A DNA stretch of 50,651 nt from an uncultured Bacteroidota bacterium (GCA_903824725.1 CAIJXU010000069.1:1-50651); one strand, 5' to 3'; positions 25,653 to 35,652 are shown, numbered from the stretch's first letter. Notes: generated by a model not told the origin, from the sequence alone. Program-made: numbers and translations.

Positions 25653-28070
25653 CTAGTTTTTCTTATTCTGTGCACTTTGCATAGGTGATAATCCCATTGA
25701 TTGTCCACGACCAAATCCTCTTGATTTAAATAAGGCGAATTTAGAAGGAGCTGACACATTAGGCCATCTATTATTAGTTTCATCAATATCCGCTGTTTCA
25801 CGCATTGGATCTAATTGAATAGACACTGCTTTTTTATTTGTCAAAAATACCTTTGTTACCTTGTTTTCATTTTTTCTCCAAATTTGCGCTGATAATTTTT
25901 GTGTCTCTTTAGTGCCATCCGCAAATGTAAATTCTACAATGATCGGCATCACCAATCCGCCTTTATTTAAGAAAGTGATTTCATATAAGTTAACATCAGC
26001 GTACTTTGCTTTCTCTGCATCTGTTAAAGCTTCTGGAGCTGGAAAGTTCATTGCAGGTTGTTTGGTGACAGAATCATAAGGCTCAATACCTCTGTCGTAT
26101 CTCCAATAAAAATCACGAAGTGTCGTATCTGAATCAGTTAAAAAGACAATTGACTTATCGGCTCTGTTTCTAACTTTTGAAATATCATCAAACTCAGGAA
26201 TAGCTGGTTTATCTAAACCTCTTGCACCTCCCATTCCACCGCCGCCACGACCACCACGCATCATCATCACGCCACCGCCAGCAGGCGCTGCAGCAGTTGC
26301 ATCATATACAGCATGCTTCACCGTATCAATGGCAATATCTACTGGATCAACGCCGTAAAACCAACCTCTCCAATACCAATCTAAATCGATTGCACTTGCA
26401 TCTTCCATCGTTCTAAATAAATCAGCAGGTGTTGGATGTTTAAACGCCCATCGACGTGCATATTCTTTAAACGAATAATCAAATAATTCACGACCCATTA
26501 CTGTTTCTCTTAAAATATTTAAAGCAGTTGCTGGTTTTGTATAAGCATTAGGTCCAAATTGAATAATATTTTCACTATTGGTCATAATGGGCTCTAATTG
26601 ATCCTTTGGTAGACGCATATAATCTGCAATCGTCCAGGCTGGCCCGCCTCTTGTAGGAAATTTATTATCGTACAATTCCTCAGTCAAATATTCAACAAAA
26701 GAATTAAGTCCCTCATCCATCCAAGACCATTGACGCTCATCACTATTGATGATCATTGGGAAAAAGTTATGACCTACCTCATGAATAATCACACCTAACA
26801 TACCATTTTTAGCAGACTCTGTATAGCTACCATCTTTCTCTGTACGGCCATAGTTAAAGCATATCATAGGATATTCCATTCCATTAGATGCTTCAATACT
26901 TTGTGCTACAGGATAAGGATAAGCAACACTAAATTTAGAATAACTCTTAATCGTATGCGCTACCGCTTTCGTTGAAAACTTACGATACAAACCATAAGCC
27001 TCCTTTCCATAAGCACTCATGCACATTACTTTTTTTCCTTCTACATTGGCAGCCATTGCATCCCATATAAATTTACGACTACTTCCAAATGCAAAATCAC
27101 GTACATTATTTGCTGCAAATACCCATGTTTTGCTTGTGGTTGCTTTATTTTTTTCAGCAGATTTTGCTTCATCCAATGTCACCACTTCTACTGGCTCTGT
27201 TGATGTTTGTGCCTTTGTCCATCTTGCTAACTGCGCAGCAGAAAGTACTGCTGGATAATTTTGTCCTTGACCTGTTGCCATCACGACATGATCACCTGGA
27301 ACGGTTATGGCAACATTATAATTTCCAAAAACTAAAGCAAATTCACCACGACCTGTGAACTGATGATTTTGCCATCCTTGGAAATCAGAATAAACACATA
27401 AACGAGGATACCATTGTGTCATGGTAAATAGGTAGTTGCCATCTTCTGGGAAATATTCAAAACCTCCACGACCTGCAACAGTCATGCGGTCTGTAATTTT
27501 ATAAGTCCAACTTAATTTAAAGGTAAACTTTTGACCAGGCTTTAATGGAGTGGGTACTTCAATACGCATCATAGTACCATTAATAGTATATTTTAATTTT
27601 GCACCCAATGCATCTGTTAAAGAAGAAATGATATGGCCTAATCCGTTATCAGATTTTGCTTCAATTAATTTATCTATTGTAGCAGGACTTACTGCACGAC
27701 TTAATCTAGATTCTTCAGGGAAGCCTCCGTTGTTGATGGTGCTATGCTCGTTTTCGTCCAATTGCAACCATAAATAAGTGAGCACATCAGGTGAGTTATT
27801 GAAATAGGTAACCGTTTCGGAACCTGTTAATAATAATTTTTTTTCATCCAAGTTGGCTTTGATGTCATAATCAGCTCTTTGTTGCCAATACTTTGTTCCT
27901 GGTGCACCACTTGCAGTTCGATACTCGTTGGGCGTTGCTAAAATAGTTCCAAGTTGCTCAAACTTATTTCCATGATTGGAAGTAGGATTGTTACGAATGT
28001 CTTGTGCCATCACAAAACTTAGACTTGTTAATAAAACAAGACTAAATAAAACTAATTTTTTGATTTGCAT
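25653..28070 (-). CDS. M1 family metallopeptidase, second, longer copy
   Basis: 805 residues with signal peptide (ending FVMAQ-DI). Catalytic motifs: GMEYPMICFN, HEVGH with Glu 18 residues on (WMDEGLN), all intact. It differs from the first copy by a Gly/Met/Arg-rich insert around residue 600 (GGGVMMMRGGRGGGGMGGARG), probably a flexible linker, and a longer C-terminal beta domain (about residues 640-780). It lies four bases after the HupE/UreJ-like gene, so the two are cotranscribed, and a terminator follows. Confidence 0.92.
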   Translation of the reverse strand: MQIKKLVLFSLVLLTSLSFVMAQDIRNNPTSNHGNKFEQLGTILATPNEYRTASGAPGTKYWQQRADYDIKANLDEKKLLLTGSETVTYFNNSPDVLTYLWLQLDENEHSTINNGGFPEESRLSRAVSPATIDKLIEAKSDNGLGHIISSLTDALGAKLKYTINGTMMRIEVPTPLKPGQKFTFKLSWTYKITDRMTVAGRGGFEYFPEDGNYLFTMTQWYPRLCVYSDFQGWQNHQFTGRGEFALVFGNYNVAITVPGDHVVMATGQGQNYPAVLSAAQLARWTKAQTSTEPVEVVTLDEAKSAEKNKATTSKTWVFAANNVRDFAFGSSRKFIWDAMAANVEGKKVMCMSAYGKEAYGLYRKFSTKAVAHTIKSYSKFSVAYPYPVAQSIEASNGMEYPMICFNYGRTEKDGSYTESAKNGMLGVIIHEVGHNFFPMIINSDERQWSWMDEGLNSFVEYLTEELYDNKFPTRGGPAWTIADYMRLPKDQLEPIMTNSENIIQFGPNAYTKPATALNILRETVMGRELFDYSFKEYARRWAFKHPTPADLFRTMEDASAIDLDWYWRGWFYGVDPVDIAIDTVKHAVYDATAAAPAGGGVMMMRGGRGGGGMGGARGLDKPAIPEFDDISKVRNRADKSIVFLTDSDTTLRDFYWRYDRGIEPYDSVTKQPAMNFPAPEALTDAEKAKYADVNLYEITFLNKGGLVMPIIVEFTFADGTKETQKLSAQIWRKNENKVTKVFLTNKKAVSIQLDPMRETADIDETNNRWPNVSAPSKFALFKSRGFGRGQSMGLSPMQSAQNKKN

Positions 28071-28074
28071 ATAA

Positions 28075-28671
28075 TCAATTTGATTTTAAAAAAGGAATAA
28101 TTCTATCAAGTACCATATTTAAAGCAAAACCAATTGTCAAAATAGATCCTATTCGGAGATATAATTTTCGGTCAACCTTAAAACGGGATACGAATATAAA
28201 TGAAAAAAGTAAAATAATGCTAACAATCAATAGCTGACCTAGCTCTAAACCCAAATTAAAGGAAAAAAGAGGCCCAATAATACTTTCCTCCTTCCCGAGT
28301 AGGCTTTTTAAGTAATTGCTAAATCCTAAACCATGAATTAAGCCAAAAAACAAGGCTAAATAGTAAATAATGGGGTGTTTAGATTGAAAAGTGAAGCCCT
28401 TAACAAAAAAATTAGAGACCGCTGTAAAAAGGATGGTCATTGGAATAAGCAATTCAATGAGCTGAACGGGGAAATTTACCCATTCTAAAGTACTCAAAGC
28501 CAGCGTTATAGAATGCCCAATCGTAAAAGAGGTCACCAAAATGAGCACTTTTTTCCAGTCTGATAACATATATCTAATGACCAGTGCAACAATAAACAAT
28601 ATATGATCAGAACCATTAATATCAATAATATGTCTAAACCCCAAATGCGCATAAATGAGCATATCATTCAT
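28075..28671 (-). CDS. HupE/UreJ family membrane protein
   Basis: 198-residue inner-membrane protein with six to seven hydrophobic spans. Starts IYAHLGFRHIIDINGSDHILFIVALVIRYML, containing the His/Asp-rich first helix (GxxHI..G.DHILF) typical of HupE/UreJ_2 proteins, and SFTIGHSITLALS. Characterised relatives move nickel or related metals; here no urease or hydrogenase gene is near. It is cotranscribed with an M1 zinc peptidase and divergent from a DUF6702 gene, a combination that looks conserved in Bacteroidota. Substrate unknown. Confidence 0.85.
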   Translation of the reverse strand: MNDMLIYAHLGFRHIIDINGSDHILFIVALVIRYMLSDWKKVLILVTSFTIGHSITLALSTLEWVNFPVQLIELLIPMTILFTAVSNFFVKGFTFQSKHPIIYYLALFFGLIHGLGFSNYLKSLLGKEESIIGPLFSFNLGLELGQLLIVSIILLFSFIFVSRFKVDRKLYLRIGSILTIGFALNMVLDRIIPFLKSN

Positions 28672-28731
28672 AAAATCAAAATTTTAAATTGTTAAATTAA
28701 TCAAGACCTTTGCAATATACAAATAATCACT

Positions 28732-29220
28732 ATGGCCTGGATTGGATGGAATACCTTTTTTACTGCATTTGTTGCTTTGGTTCACCCCTTTTTTGTTTCT
28801 GTCATTGACATTAATCACAATGAAAAAGAAGCCACCCTTGAAATTAGTGTACGCACTTTCACCAACGACCTTGAAAAAATGATTGCAGCTGATACTAAAA
28901 CCACGATCGATTTATCACAAGCAAGTCAAAAAAATAAAGCAGACGCTTTAATATCCGCCTATTTAAACAAACGACTTGGCTTAACCGCCAATGGTATTAA
29001 ATGCAATTTGGAATATGTTGGATTTGAAATTCAAAAAGAAAGTACTTGGACTTATTTCGAAGTGAAAAATTGCAAACAATTAAATCAATTAAATATTTTT
29101 TGCGAAGTTTTGTTTGGTGTCAATAACCAACAAATTAATATTTTACATGTAAAAGAAAAAGGCGTTCGAAAAAGTTACGAGCTGATTTATCCAAAAAATC
29201 TTGCTCAGTTTAATTTTTAG
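28732..29220 (+). CDS. DUF6702 family protein
   Basis: 162 residues, secreted or membrane-anchored by an N-terminal hydrophobic segment (residues ~5-25, NTFFTAFVALVHPFFVSV). The HPFFVSVIDINHNEKEATLEISVRTFTNDLE start is the DUF6702 hallmark. Mature part looks like a beta-rich domain. No activity known. Divergent from HupE/UreJ and the M1 peptidase gene with a 60-base shared promoter region, suggesting a joint role. Its stop overlaps the stop of the PAP2 gene on the other strand by two bases. Confidence 0.85.
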   Translation: MAWIGWNTFFTAFVALVHPFFVSVIDINHNEKEATLEISVRTFTNDLEKMIAADTKTTIDLSQASQKNKADALISAYLNKRLGLTANGIKCNLEYVGFEIQKESTWTYFEVKNCKQLNQLNIFCEVLFGVNNQQINILHVKEKGVRKSYELIYPKNLAQFNF

Positions 29221-29813
29221 TTTGACTGCAAAACTGGAATTGCAGGCTCCCATTTTTTATAAATTTTTGCAAAGGCCCATCCCGATAACATCCCAATAAG
29301 GGCTCCCACTATCACATCAATAGGATAATGCACCCCTACATAAACTTGTGCATAGGAAATAATTCCAGCCCATACAAAAAATAAAAAACGGAACTTTTTA
29401 AATAAAGGCTGTAAGGTTATAAAAATAAACATCGCAATCCCAAAATGATTAGCTGCATGAGAGGAAGTAAAACTAAATGAAGTCATACAATGACCCACCA
29501 ATAGATTTATCTTATCCAACACTATTGGATCGGCGCATGGCCTTAAACGATGAAAAACCGGTTTAAAAAAATTACTGCTTACCTGATCAGTTACTGCCAC
29601 ATTCACAATAACTAATAAAAGCCATTTCCAAGTCCTAACTCCCATTTTTTTTAATAAATAGAACAATAAAAGAATATAAAATGGAATCCAATTATCAGAA
29701 GTCCGAAACCAAAGTAGGCACTTATCTAGGACACCATTGGTCCATTGTCCGTTGATCCGAAAAAAAAGAGATTGATCCTTATCTAATAGCCATTCTAATA
29801 AATGTTGCATCAT
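29217..29813 (-). CDS. PAP2 superfamily phosphatase
   Basis: Membrane phosphatase with the three PAP2 motifs: KPVFHRLRPCADP (motif 1, KxxxxxxRP), SFTSSHAANHF (PSGH-like) and SYAQVYVGVHYPIDVIVGALIG (SRxxxxxHxxxD-like, here YAQVYVGVHYPID). Probably dephosphorylates undecaprenyl pyrophosphate or phospholipid. I chose ATG at 29813 (start MMQHLLEWLLDKDQSLFFRING), which gives 198 residues, the usual length, and leaves a 73-base divergent promoter region before glmM; starts at 29882 or 29954 are possible but would overlap that region. Confidence 0.86.
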   Translation of the reverse strand: MMQHLLEWLLDKDQSLFFRINGQWTNGVLDKCLLWFRTSDNWIPFYILLLFYLLKKMGVRTWKWLLLVIVNVAVTDQVSSNFFKPVFHRLRPCADPIVLDKINLLVGHCMTSFSFTSSHAANHFGIAMFIFITLQPLFKKFRFLFFVWAGIISYAQVYVGVHYPIDVIVGALIGMLSGWAFAKIYKKWEPAIPVLQSN

Positions 29814-29846
29814 GCCATAAAGATACAAGAATGCAAAAAAATAAAG

Positions 29847-29854
29847 TAAATTTG
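29847..29854 (+). promoter_or_regulatory. -7 promoter box (TAAATTTG) for glmM
   Basis: Exact TAnnTTTG 32 bases before the glmM ATG. Its position inside the 5' extension of the PAP2 ORF argues for the shorter PAP2 start. Confidence 0.6.
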
Positions 29855-29886
29855 CATAACTTAATTTATCAAGCAACTTCATATAA

Positions 29887-31269
29887 ATGGCACTGATTAA
29901 AAGCATTTCTGGTTTTAGAGGCACCATTGGTGGAAAACCGAATGAGAACCTCACTCCTATCGATATCGTTAAGTTTGCCTCTGCCTATGGCACTTGGCTT
30001 ATGAGTCAATCAACAGGACGTATCAAAGTGGTATTAGGTAGAGATGGCAGAATGAGTGGCCCCATGGTTGAAACACTTGTTGAACAAAGTCTATTATCTC
30101 TAGGAATCGATGTGGTTCATCTGGGATTGAGCACCACACCTACTGTAGAAATGGCGGTTGTTTTTGAAAAAGCCAATGGCGGAATTATCATTACCGCAAG
30201 TCACAATCCCAAAGAGTGGAATGCTTTAAAACTATTGAATAATAAAGGTGAATTTGTGAGTGCAGAAGAAGGCAAAACTATATTAGCAATTGCTGCAAAG
30301 GAAGATTTTAATTATGCAGATATTGACCACATGGGTCATCTTATTAGCGATAATGCTAGTTTAGAAAATCACATTAATGCCATTATAAATTATCCATTAA
30401 TAGATATCCAAGCTATAAAAGAAGCGAATTTTTCTGTGGTTGTAGATGCCATCAATAGTTCGGGCGCCTTTACGGTACCCGCTTTATTAAATGCAATAGG
30501 CGTTACCAAGATTAATGTGTTAAATGCAGAAATGCATGGGAATTTTGAACATAACCCCGAGCCCTTAAAAGAAAATTTAACCCAACTTTGCACCACTGTC
30601 ATCAATAATAAAGCGCACTTAGGAATTGCAGTGGATCCCGATGTGGACCGCTTGTGTTTTGTGAGTGAGGATGGGGAATTATTTGGAGAAGAATATACTT
30701 TAGTAGCGATAGCGGATTATATTTTACAACACAAAATAGGATCGACGGTTAGTAATCTTTCTTCCACTAGGGCATTAAAAGATGTCACTGAAAATAGAGG
30801 TGGCACTTATTTTGCTAGTGCCGTCGGTGAAGTGAATGTGGTTAATAAAATGAAACAAGAAGATGCCGTAATTGGTGGCGAAGGCAATGGTGGTGTTATT
30901 GTTCCAGATTTACATTATGGTAGAGATGCCTTAATTGGAATCGCTTTATTTTTAACACATTTAGCAAAGTCAAAAATATCCGCTTCGGCTTTAAAAGCAA
31001 GTTATCCTGCCTACTTCATGAGTAAAAAGAAAATGGAATTGAACGCTAGCATCTCATTGGAAAATATTTTTGCACAACTAGAAAAGCAATTTTCAAACTA
31101 CCCTATTAACCGAGAAGATGGGATGAAAATAGACTTTGAAAGTGAATGGGTACATTTAAGATCTAGTAATACCGAGCCCATTATTCGTATTTATACCGAA
31201 GCCCCCACACAAATAGAGGCAGATCAATTAGCTGATAAAATTATTTCAATTATTCAAGCCATTCAGTAA
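29887..31269 (+). CDS. glmM: Phosphoglucosamine mutase
   Basis: Converts glucosamine-6-phosphate to glucosamine-1-phosphate for UDP-GlcNAc and thus peptidoglycan and LPS. 460 residues with the four phosphohexomutase motifs: ITASHNPKEWNALKLLN (phosphoserine), DPDVDRLCF (metal site), GGEGNGGV, and RSSNTEPIIRIYTEA. The GEGNGG motif and start MALIKSISGFRGTIGG fit Bacteroidota GlmM rather than the second phosphohexomutase at 43.9-45.6 kb. Followed 11 bases later by a cysteine desulfurase, probably cotranscribed. Confidence 0.93.
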   Translation: MALIKSISGFRGTIGGKPNENLTPIDIVKFASAYGTWLMSQSTGRIKVVLGRDGRMSGPMVETLVEQSLLSLGIDVVHLGLSTTPTVEMAVVFEKANGGIIITASHNPKEWNALKLLNNKGEFVSAEEGKTILAIAAKEDFNYADIDHMGHLISDNASLENHINAIINYPLIDIQAIKEANFSVVVDAINSSGAFTVPALLNAIGVTKINVLNAEMHGNFEHNPEPLKENLTQLCTTVINNKAHLGIAVDPDVDRLCFVSEDGELFGEEYTLVAIADYILQHKIGSTVSNLSSTRALKDVTENRGGTYFASAVGEVNVVNKMKQEDAVIGGEGNGGVIVPDLHYGRDALIGIALFLTHLAKSKISASALKASYPAYFMSKKKMELNASISLENIFAQLEKQFSNYPINREDGMKIDFESEWVHLRSSNTEPIIRIYTEAPTQIEADQLADKIISIIQAIQ

Positions 31270-31280
31270 CTTCGATTTGT

Positions 31281-32408
31281 ATGGAAAGAATCTATTTTGA
31301 TAATGCGGCTACTACACCCATTGACCCAATGGTATTAGAAAGCATGTTGCCTTTTTTTAAAGAGCAATTTGGCAACCCTTCCTCTATATATAGTTATGGT
31401 AGAGAAACGCGCATGGCCATTGAACAAGCTCGAAAAACAGTAGCTTCCATTTTGGGCGCTAAACCTGCTGAAATATTTTTCACTAGTGGCGGCACAGAAA
31501 GTAGTAACACTATTTTACATGCGGCCGTAACTGATCTAGGCTGTACTCATATTATCAGTTCTCCTATCGAACATCATGCCACTTTGCACACTGTCGAATA
31601 TTTAGCCAAAGCCCATCAAATTAAATTGTCTTATGTTTCTATTTTACCCAATGGACATATTGATACTTCTGATCTTGAAAAATTACTAAAAGAAGATACA
31701 AACAAAACCATTGTAAGCATTATGCATGCTAATAATGAAATTGGTAATTGCATCCATCTTGAAACTGTCGGGGCAATATGTAAAAAGTATAATGCCTATT
31801 TTCATAGTGATACGGTACAAACTGTGGGGCATTTCCCTTTTGATTTAAAAAACACGGCTGTCGATTTTATCACAGGAGCTGGTCATAAATTTCATGGCCC
31901 TAAAGGAGTGGGTATTCTTTATATCAACGAAAATATTAAAATACATCCCTTTTTACACGGAGGTGCTCAGGAAAGAAATATGCGCGCAGGTACTGAGAAT
32001 GTGTATGGCATCGTTGGACTTGCCAAAGCTTTAACATTGGCACATGAAAACCACGAAGCAGATAAGACTTATATTCAAGGACTAAAAAAATATATGTATG
32101 ACGCTTTAAATACACATATTCCTAGTGTTCATTTTAATGGCGATCCCTTTGGTGAAAGTTTATACACTTTACTAAGTGTTAATTTCCCTAAAAATCAAAA
32201 AACAGAAATGCTCTTGTTTAATTTAGATATTCAAAATATTTGTGCTAGCGGAGGCAGTGCTTGTTCTAGTGGCGCACAACAAGGCTCCCATGTTATAGCC
32301 GCTTTGAATAAGGGTTCAGATATCGTGACCGTTCGTTTTTCTTTTTCGAAATACAATACAACACAAGAAATTGATACTGTAGTTCAAGCATTAACTTCTC
32401 TATTGTAA
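31281..32408 (+). CDS. Cysteine desulfurase (NifS/IscS type)
   Basis: PLP enzyme that takes sulfur from cysteine for Fe-S clusters and thio-tRNA, 375 residues. DNAATTPIDPMVLE at the start, TSGGTESSNT, SDTVQTVGHF and the PLP lysine in GAGHKFHGPKGVGILYI; the active cysteine lies in SGGSACSSGAQQGSHV. It has the extended catalytic loop of the IscS/NifS group. No iscU gene is next to it, so its partner is elsewhere. Ends at a strong bidirectional terminator. Confidence 0.93.
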   Translation: MERIYFDNAATTPIDPMVLESMLPFFKEQFGNPSSIYSYGRETRMAIEQARKTVASILGAKPAEIFFTSGGTESSNTILHAAVTDLGCTHIISSPIEHHATLHTVEYLAKAHQIKLSYVSILPNGHIDTSDLEKLLKEDTNKTIVSIMHANNEIGNCIHLETVGAICKKYNAYFHSDTVQTVGHFPFDLKNTAVDFITGAGHKFHGPKGVGILYINENIKIHPFLHGGAQERNMRAGTENVYGIVGLAKALTLAHENHEADKTYIQGLKKYMYDALNTHIPSVHFNGDPFGESLYTLLSVNFPKNQKTEMLLFNLDIQNICASGGSACSSGAQQGSHVIAALNKGSDIVTVRFSFSKYNTTQEIDTVVQALTSLL

Positions 32409-32430
32409 AGCTTTAAAATATAGGACATTA

Positions 32431-32467
32431 AAAAGCCCTCTTTCTTCAATAGAAAAAGAGGGCTTTT
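32431..32467. terminator. Bidirectional terminator after cysteine desulfurase
   Basis: AAAAGCCCTCTTT (32431-32443) pairs perfectly with AAAGAGGGCTTTT (32455-32467). A/T-rich ends on both sides allow action on both strands between the convergent genes. Confidence 0.9.
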
Positions 32468-32484
32468 ATTTTATATTGGTTCGT

Positions 32485-35400
32485 TTATTTCTTTATTGCT
32501 GAAAAATCCTTATCCATTTTATTGACTGCGTCTATTAGTTGAGAGCAGGTTAAAATATCTTGCACAAATGCTATTTGCTTACTTGCTAAAGTATTCGGTT
32601 TCCCTTGATATGCATTCTCGGCATTTAGCAAAAATTGATCATCACTCATGGGGTCACCCAACGCCTTATAATAAGCAACTTCTTGCTTTAAATCCTTTAA
32701 CAATGAAGTGGTTACCTTTTTAGCTAAATTCAATTCGCCAGAAGCGTAACATGCTTGTAGAAATAAATAAGAAAAATAATTATGTTGATTACCTCTATTT
32801 GAAGTCATTCCATAAGGAAAACTTTTTTCATTGGTTTCAGTATCAAATTTTCTGAGCAATTTTTGCGCACTGTCTCTTTTGCCTTCTACTACTAATGCTT
32901 GCGCAACTTGAGCAAATGCCAATCTTAATGAATTTAAATGGCGTCTATTTTCTTCGTCAAAATAGACATTCGGATTTTTCGCATTTCCGAAAGTAAATTT
33001 AGTCATCATATTTTTATAAGCTAAATCAGCATCCATATTTTGATTCAAAACTGGAACTAATTGATAAGACAACCCTGTTTGACGAACATATTTATCTAAA
33101 CCTAATTCCTTTAATTCTTGTGTAGATGTAAAGCATATAGGTCTTTTGAATTGCGAAGTAGCAATAATTGCATACATCGCCAACTCATTTTTTAATAAGT
33201 ATTGTCTATTAGGATTAAAATCGATAAGCAAATTGTCTACAATAGTATCCGTAGCCTTCGCAATTCCTGAAGCCAAAGCATTGGCCTTATTGACAGGGAC
33301 TTTAAATTTATGTGTAGGGAAGATATTAACTGGTCCATCTTGCGTTGAAGCCATATATTTTCCAGCAGGGTCGCCAATGACATATCTAAATACAGAATCT
33401 AAATTATGATACCTTGTTTCACCAAATTCTGGCAATGCATTATAATAAGCGACATTTAACTTATTACCAGAAACCTGTTCTTCAGAAAATATAACATCAA
33501 ATTTATCGCTTTGATTCACCTTGTATCTCAACTCCTTCATATACCAATCGGAACCCAATAAACTATTCACCACCACACGCACATCTGGACGGATGCCTTC
33601 CACTTCTTGCGCATACCATAATGGATAAGTATCATTGTCACCAAACGAAAATAGAATGGCATTAGGAGGGCAACTTTCTAAATAGTTACGCGCCAAATCG
33701 CGAGGCAAAGTTTTTTGACTACGATCATGATCATCCCATTCTTGTTGTGCCATTAATGCGGGTACTGCTAAAAAACAAATAACGGTAGCTAAAATACTAG
33801 CCGTTTTTTGATTCACTGCTCTAGATAACCAAGTAATCACTTGCAATACGCCTAATCCTATCCAAATAGCAAATACATAAAAAGATCCCACATATGCATA
33901 ATCTCGTTCACGAGGTTGTAAACTCACTTGATTAAGATAAAGCACGATGGCAACTCCTGTAAAAAAGAAAAGTAAACCAGTAACGATGAAATCTTTTTTA
34001 TTTTGTTGGTATTGAAATATTAAACCAATCAATCCTAAAAGGAAAGGCAAAAAGAATAAAGTATTGTGTGCTTTATTGTTATTTTTTATAGTGTCTGGTA
34101 ATTTAGACTGGTCGCCAAAAAATAAATTATCTATTACTGAAATTCCAGTACTAAAATTACCATCTCTTACATTGCCAAATCCTTGTAAATCATTTTGCTT
34201 GCCTGCAAAATTCCACAAGAAATAACGCAAATACATAAACCCGAATTGATAATTGGTAAAGTATTTGATATTATCACGCAAAGTAGGTGGCTCGCCATCC
34301 ACTACACCTGCGAATGCTCTGTAACTATCCATTTGACCTCTATCATTCTCGCCATCCCACATTCTTGGAAATAAATGCGAAGAGGGTGCAGAAGTCCAAT
34401 CTCTCTTATAGTTTTTTCCTGATAAGTCATATTGCTTAGGCGCTTTCACATATTGATCTCCATTTTCAACATTGTCCACTTTGTCAACATAATCTGGACC
34501 AAATAAAATAGGCCAATCACCATATTGCTCTCTACCTAAATATCCGACCAAGGTAACAGGATTGTCAACATTGTACATATCTACTGAAGGATCTGCATTG
34601 GAGCGAATCATGGTAGTGACATAAGTAGTATATCCTAATAACATAAATATCATAGACCATACGCCCAACTTTAAAAAATAAAGTCCTTTTTTATTGGCAT
34701 AATAAATACCAAAACCTAAAATGGCAGCTAATAATATAAAAAAGAAAATGAAGCCACTAAAAAAGGGTAAGCCTAATGAATTCACAAAACTAACATCAAA
34801 AGCCCCCGCCCATTTAACAGTATACTGAATAAGGACCACTTGAATAAAACCAGTGATCACCACACCTATTAAAAAAGCAATAAACCCACCCATTAAAGTA
34901 GGCTTGTATTGTCTAAAATAATAGACCATTACTATCGCAGGAATGGTTAATATATTTAATAAGTGAACTCCGATAGATAATCCCATCATGTAAAAAATAA
35001 ATATTATCCACTTATCAGCGCCTGGCTGATCGGCCTTATGCTCCCATTTTAAAATAGCCCAAAAAACCAATGCAGTGAAAAAAGAACTCAATGCATACAC
35101 TTCCCCTTCAACTGCACTGTACCAAAATGAATCACTAAAAGTATAGGCTAAGGCACCTACAATACCGGCACCCATGATGGCCATAATTTGATATCCTACT
35201 GGTTCAGCACCTGTTTGCTTTGTTACAATTCGTTTTGCAAAATGGGTAATGGTCCAAAATAAAAATAAAATGGTAAAACCACTTGCTAAAGCACTCATGG
35301 TATTCACCGCCTTAGCAGCAGTGAGTGGATTATCTCCAAACAAAATAATAAATACCCTGCCTAATAAAACAAACATAGGCGCCCCTGGCGGATGTGGTAT

Positions 35401-35538
35401 TTGTAATTTATAAGCACTGCTGATAAATTCGCCGCAATCCCAAAAACTACCGGCGGCTTCTGCTGTCATCACATAAACGGTACAAGCGATTAAAGTAACC
35501 ACCCAACCCGTCCAATTATTAATTTTTTTGAAGTCCAT
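32485..35538 (-). CDS. DUF2723 membrane protein (TMEM260/PMT-like glycosyltransferase)
   Basis: Large integral membrane protein, 1017 residues, with about a dozen hydrophobic spans in the N-terminal 600 residues and a soluble C-terminal part. The DUF2723 signature is clear: GSFWDCGEFISSAYKLQIPHPPGAPMFVLLGR. The family is related to protein mannosyltransferases (GT-C fold); human TMEM260 is an O-mannosyltransferase, so a role in protein O-glycosylation in the periplasm is plausible but unproven here. I chose ATG at 35538; the longer TTG start overlaps the -7 box. Confidence 0.88.
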   Translation of the reverse strand: MDFKKINNWTGWVVTLIACTVYVMTAEAAGSFWDCGEFISSAYKLQIPHPPGAPMFVLLGRVFIILFGDNPLTAAKAVNTMSALASGFTILFLFWTITHFAKRIVTKQTGAEPVGYQIMAIMGAGIVGALAYTFSDSFWYSAVEGEVYALSSFFTALVFWAILKWEHKADQPGADKWIIFIFYMMGLSIGVHLLNILTIPAIVMVYYFRQYKPTLMGGFIAFLIGVVITGFIQVVLIQYTVKWAGAFDVSFVNSLGLPFFSGFIFFFILLAAILGFGIYYANKKGLYFLKLGVWSMIFMLLGYTTYVTTMIRSNADPSVDMYNVDNPVTLVGYLGREQYGDWPILFGPDYVDKVDNVENGDQYVKAPKQYDLSGKNYKRDWTSAPSSHLFPRMWDGENDRGQMDSYRAFAGVVDGEPPTLRDNIKYFTNYQFGFMYLRYFLWNFAGKQNDLQGFGNVRDGNFSTGISVIDNLFFGDQSKLPDTIKNNNKAHNTLFFLPFLLGLIGLIFQYQQNKKDFIVTGLLFFFTGVAIVLYLNQVSLQPRERDYAYVGSFYVFAIWIGLGVLQVITWLSRAVNQKTASILATVICFLAVPALMAQQEWDDHDRSQKTLPRDLARNYLESCPPNAILFSFGDNDTYPLWYAQEVEGIRPDVRVVVNSLLGSDWYMKELRYKVNQSDKFDVIFSEEQVSGNKLNVAYYNALPEFGETRYHNLDSVFRYVIGDPAGKYMASTQDGPVNIFPTHKFKVPVNKANALASGIAKATDTIVDNLLIDFNPNRQYLLKNELAMYAIIATSQFKRPICFTSTQELKELGLDKYVRQTGLSYQLVPVLNQNMDADLAYKNMMTKFTFGNAKNPNVYFDEENRRHLNSLRLAFAQVAQALVVEGKRDSAQKLLRKFDTETNEKSFPYGMTSNRGNQHNYFSYLFLQACYASGELNLAKKVTTSLLKDLKQEVAYYKALGDPMSDDQFLLNAENAYQGKPNTLASKQIAFVQDILTCSQLIDAVNKMDKDFSAIKK

Positions 35539-35559
35539 TTTTGACCATTTTAGTAGTTG

Positions 35560-35567
35560 CAAACTTA
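35560..35567 (-). promoter_or_regulatory. -7 promoter box (TAAGTTTG) for DUF2723 gene
   Basis: Exact TAnnTTTG on the minus strand, 21 bases before the ATG at 35538; divergent from the mtaB promoter 78 bases away. Confidence 0.65.
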
Positions 35568-35644
35568 ATTGAATCTAGCCAAAATGGGAAATTAATAGCC
35601 GCTTTAAGTTTATTTTAAGATTTTAAGGTTCCCTCAAGGTTTTT

Positions 35645-35652
35645 TATCTTTG
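35645..35652 (+). promoter_or_regulatory. -7 promoter box (TATCTTTG) for mtaB
   Basis: Exact TAnnTTTG, six bases before the ATG at 35659, so the transcript should be leaderless or nearly so. Confidence 0.68.
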
